Shown piece by piece: positions 6,480 to 8,190 of a stretch of DNA of 8,190 bases. The notes beneath the pieces are model-generated. The model was not told where the DNA came from. It saw only the letters and a list, made by a program, of their open reading frames with translations, and did not search any database. Source of the DNA: Pseudazoarcus pumilus_A (GTDB lineage Bacteria > Pseudomonadota > Gammaproteobacteria > Burkholderiales > Rhodocyclaceae); assembly GCA_033837965.1 (NCBI GenBank), contig JAJLLM010000031.1, positions 1 to 8,190 of the forward strand, in the 5' to 3' direction. Position 1 is the first letter of the stretch. The number at the start of each line of letters is the position of its first letter. A program made the translations under genes and the position numbers.

Positions 6480-7103
6480 ATGCGTGACGTGCTCGATCTC
6501 CTCACTTCCGGTGTGCATGACGCCAGGAATCAGCTGTTTGTGGCGGAATCACAGGTCGTGCGTGCCGAGACCGAGCACGGTATCCGCCTGGATGAAGCGC
6601 GCTTTGCCATCGAGCAGGCCGCCTTGCGACTCAACCGTATCCTCACGGCGTACCGGAGCCAGCGCGGTTTGCTGACCCTGGCGGTGGACATGGCGAGGCT
6701 CGGCGACGTGCTGGATGAGGCTCTGCTGGTGACCGGACCGCATTGCACGCTGGCCGGGCTGGCGCTCGAATCGGTGTGCATTGACGACGACCTGCAGTGG
6801 CCGCTGGACCGTGAGCGCGTGCTCGATGTGTTGTCCAACGCCCTCAACAATGCCTCGCGCTTTGCGCGCAGTCAGATCCTGCTGACGGCCCGGCGGGACG
6901 GGGACGAGCTGGTGTTGCGCGTCGAGGATGACGGCCCTGGATTCGACTCCACCGATCCGGCCGCCATGACGCAGCGTGGTCTGGGTCTGTTCGTGGCGTG
7001 CGAGATCGCGCGGCAGCATCGGCATGGCCAACGCTGCGGGCGGCTGCTCCTGAGCAACGGCGGCACACTGGGCGGCGCCGTCTTCGAGCTGCGTCTGCCA
7101 TGA
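6480..7103 (+). CDS. Small soluble histidine kinase without a sensor domain
   Basis: A 207-residue protein made only of the dimerisation/phosphoacceptor and ATP-binding parts of a sensor kinase. The H-box is VHDARNQLF (12-20), with H13 the likely phosphorylated residue; a helical stretch follows to about 75. The ATPase domain shows the N-box VLSNALNNA (117-125, N120 and N124), the G1 box VEDDGPGF (148-155) and the G2 box RGLGLF (166-171). It has no membrane segment, PAS or GAF domain, so input must come from another protein or from its own state. I chose ATG 6480 because residues from the longer ORF start at 6342 look non-coding and cross the promoter and hairpins; the ribosome site (GTGGG, 6468-6472) is weak. 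The stop overlaps the response regulator start (ATGA, 7100-7103), so the two are translationally coupled and surely work as a pair. Confidence 0.88.
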   Translation: MRDVLDLLTSGVHDARNQLFVAESQVVRAETEHGIRLDEARFAIEQAALRLNRILTAYRSQRGLLTLAVDMARLGDVLDEALLVTGPHCTLAGLALESVCIDDDLQWPLDRERVLDVLSNALNNASRFARSQILLTARRDGDELVLRVEDDGPGFDSTDPAAMTQRGLGLFVACEIARQHRHGQRCGRLLLSNGGTLGGAVFELRLP

Positions 7104-8190
7104 GTGAAGCCGAGCGCTACAAGAAATTACGTTTTCTGGTCATCGACGACCAGCCCGCGGCGCGGGATGGTCTGCGTACCTGTGCGCAGACCATGGGTGC
7201 TTTCTCGGTCGAGTTCTCGACCGCCTACAAGGAGGCCATTGCGCGTGTACGCCGCGCGGTGCCGGACGTCATCCTGTGCGACTACAACCTCGGCGAGAAG
7301 CGCAACGGTCAGCACCTGCTCGAAGAGATGCGGCGCGACAGGCTGCTGCCGGAAGAATCGGTCTTCATCATGGTGACCGCCGAGAAGTCCTACGAGAACG
7401 TCGTTGCGACGGTTGAGCTGGGGCCGGACGACTACATCATCAAGCCCTTCTCGCCTGATCGCCTGCGCTTCCGGCTGGATCGCGCGCTCACCCGCAAGCA
7501 GTTCTTCCGCCCCCTCTATGTGGCCAAACGCGAGGGCGATTTCGACGCGGCCGAGGCCTTTATCGAGACGCAGCTCGTCAGCCCCGAGGGCAAGCCCTAC
7601 CACTTCGACCTGCTGCGCGCCCGCGCCGAACTGCAGCTCATGCGCGGTGACGCCCCGGCTGCGCAGGCCGCCTACGGCGAGATTCTCGAACTGCACCCCT
7701 TCCCGTGGGCGCGGGCCGGTCTTGCCCGTGCGCTGCTGGAGCAGAACCGACTGCAGGAAGCGCGAGAGCTGGTTGACGGCGTGGTGGTCGAGGCGCCGAT
7801 GTATTTCGACGCCTTCGACCTCAAGGCCAGGATCTGCATGGAGATGGGCGATCACGCCGAGGCGCAGCGTACCGTCGAGGACGCCTCGCGACGCAGTGCC
7901 CGGAACCACACGCGTAAACGCCTGCTGGCCGATGTGGCCTTGCGCAACGGTGATGCGGAAACCGCCCGTCGCGCGATGACGGAAGTACTCGAGATCGACG
8001 TGCTGGGCAATCCGCCGTCGATCGCCGACCGCCTGATGCTGGTGCGCAGCCATCTTGAAGCCGGAGACATCCTGGCGGCGGAACAGGCCTTGCAGGCCAT
8101 CCAGCCGGTCGAGTTGGAGACGGCTGCGCTCGACGACAAGACCAGTCACCTCGCCCTGCGTGCGCGACTCGGGCAGGACGATGCGCAGCT
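7100..8190 (+). CDS. Response regulator with receiver domain and TPR-like repeats, 3'-truncated
   Basis: The open frame runs through the window end; 363 codons are present. The receiver domain (about 10-130) has D16 and D17, the phosphoacceptor D61 in LCDYNLG, T93 in MVTAEKS, and Y112 and K115 in DDYIIKPF, so all residues for phosphotransfer are intact. No DNA-binding domain follows. Instead, from about 138 there are repeated helical pairs such as AKREGDFDAAEAFIETQL (142-159), ARAELQLMRGDAPAAQAAY (174-192), ARALLEQNRLQEARELVD (209-226) and further units near 245-310, which look like degenerate tetratricopeptide repeats. The output is therefore likely a regulated protein-protein contact, as proposed for VieB-type REC-TPR proteins; the target is unknown. 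It starts at the ATGA overlap with the kinase stop. The C-terminal end and any further domain are outside the window. Confidence 0.9.
   Translation, partial: MSEAERYKKLRFLVIDDQPAARDGLRTCAQTMGAFSVEFSTAYKEAIARVRRAVPDVILCDYNLGEKRNGQHLLEEMRRDRLLPEESVFIMVTAEKSYENVVATVELGPDDYIIKPFSPDRLRFRLDRALTRKQFFRPLYVAKREGDFDAAEAFIETQLVSPEGKPYHFDLLRARAELQLMRGDAPAAQAAYGEILELHPFPWARAGLARALLEQNRLQEARELVDGVVVEAPMYFDAFDLKARICMEMGDHAEAQRTVEDASRRSARNHTRKRLLADVALRNGDAETARRAMTEVLEIDVLGNPPSIADRLMLVRSHLEAGDILAAEQALQAIQPVELETAALDDKTSHLALRARLGQDDAQ

Noticed and set aside
7127..8149. A 340-residue open frame on the minus strand
   Set aside because: It lies opposite the response regulator, which has a full set of receiver residues and coherent repeats. 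The antisense frame shows no family motif; long antisense frames are expected in GC-rich coding DNA.

Overview
The window looks like GC-rich proteobacterial chromosome. The LipA and Rep sequences, the DksA with a C-x2-S-x17-S-x2-E zinc-finger remnant, and the class I cytochrome c5 together fit Betaproteobacteria best, possibly near Rhodocyclales. This is recognition by eye, not a database assignment.

Layout. Positions 1-1818 (+): the 3' part of lipA (lipoyl synthase), then two small envelope genes. These are a four-helix membrane protein resembling DUF6644 and a Tat/Sec-exported protein resembling DUF6152, whose mature form should begin with His-His. Positions 1819-2250 (-): dksA, whose stop codon directly abuts the stop of the DUF6152 gene. 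Positions 2251-2366: a compact divergent promoter region. Positions 2367-4355 (+): rep, a complete UvrD-family DNA helicase. Positions 4369-4390: a hairpin shared by the convergent ends of rep and the next gene. Positions 4410-4859 (-): a lipoprotein cytochrome c5 with a consensus TATAAT -10 element. Positions 4995-5071 (+): tRNA-Arg(CCG), with a hairpin just after it. Positions 5201-6172 (+): a GT2-type glycosyltransferase with visibly lower GC, a TTG start and a strong Shine-Dalgarno site next to an 8-bp stem. Positions 6173-6479: a gene-free stretch with several inverted repeats and a good promoter. Positions 6480-8190 (+): a two-gene signalling operon, a small soluble histidine kinase with no sensor domain followed by a response regulator with a TPR-like C-terminal region that runs off the window.

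How the parts relate. Most of the window is housekeeping: lipoate synthesis, ppGpp/DksA transcription control, replication-fork helicase, electron transfer and a tRNA. The less ordinary parts are the exported His-His protein with its membrane partner (a possible metal or haem module, by inference), the glycosyltransferase inserted after a tRNA, and the input-less kinase/REC-TPR pair with a structured leader. I saw no CRISPR array, transposase, integrase, phage gene or toxin-antitoxin pair. No clearly new system is demonstrated; the kinase/REC-TPR pair and the DUF6644/DUF6152 pair are the best candidates for uncharacterised biology.
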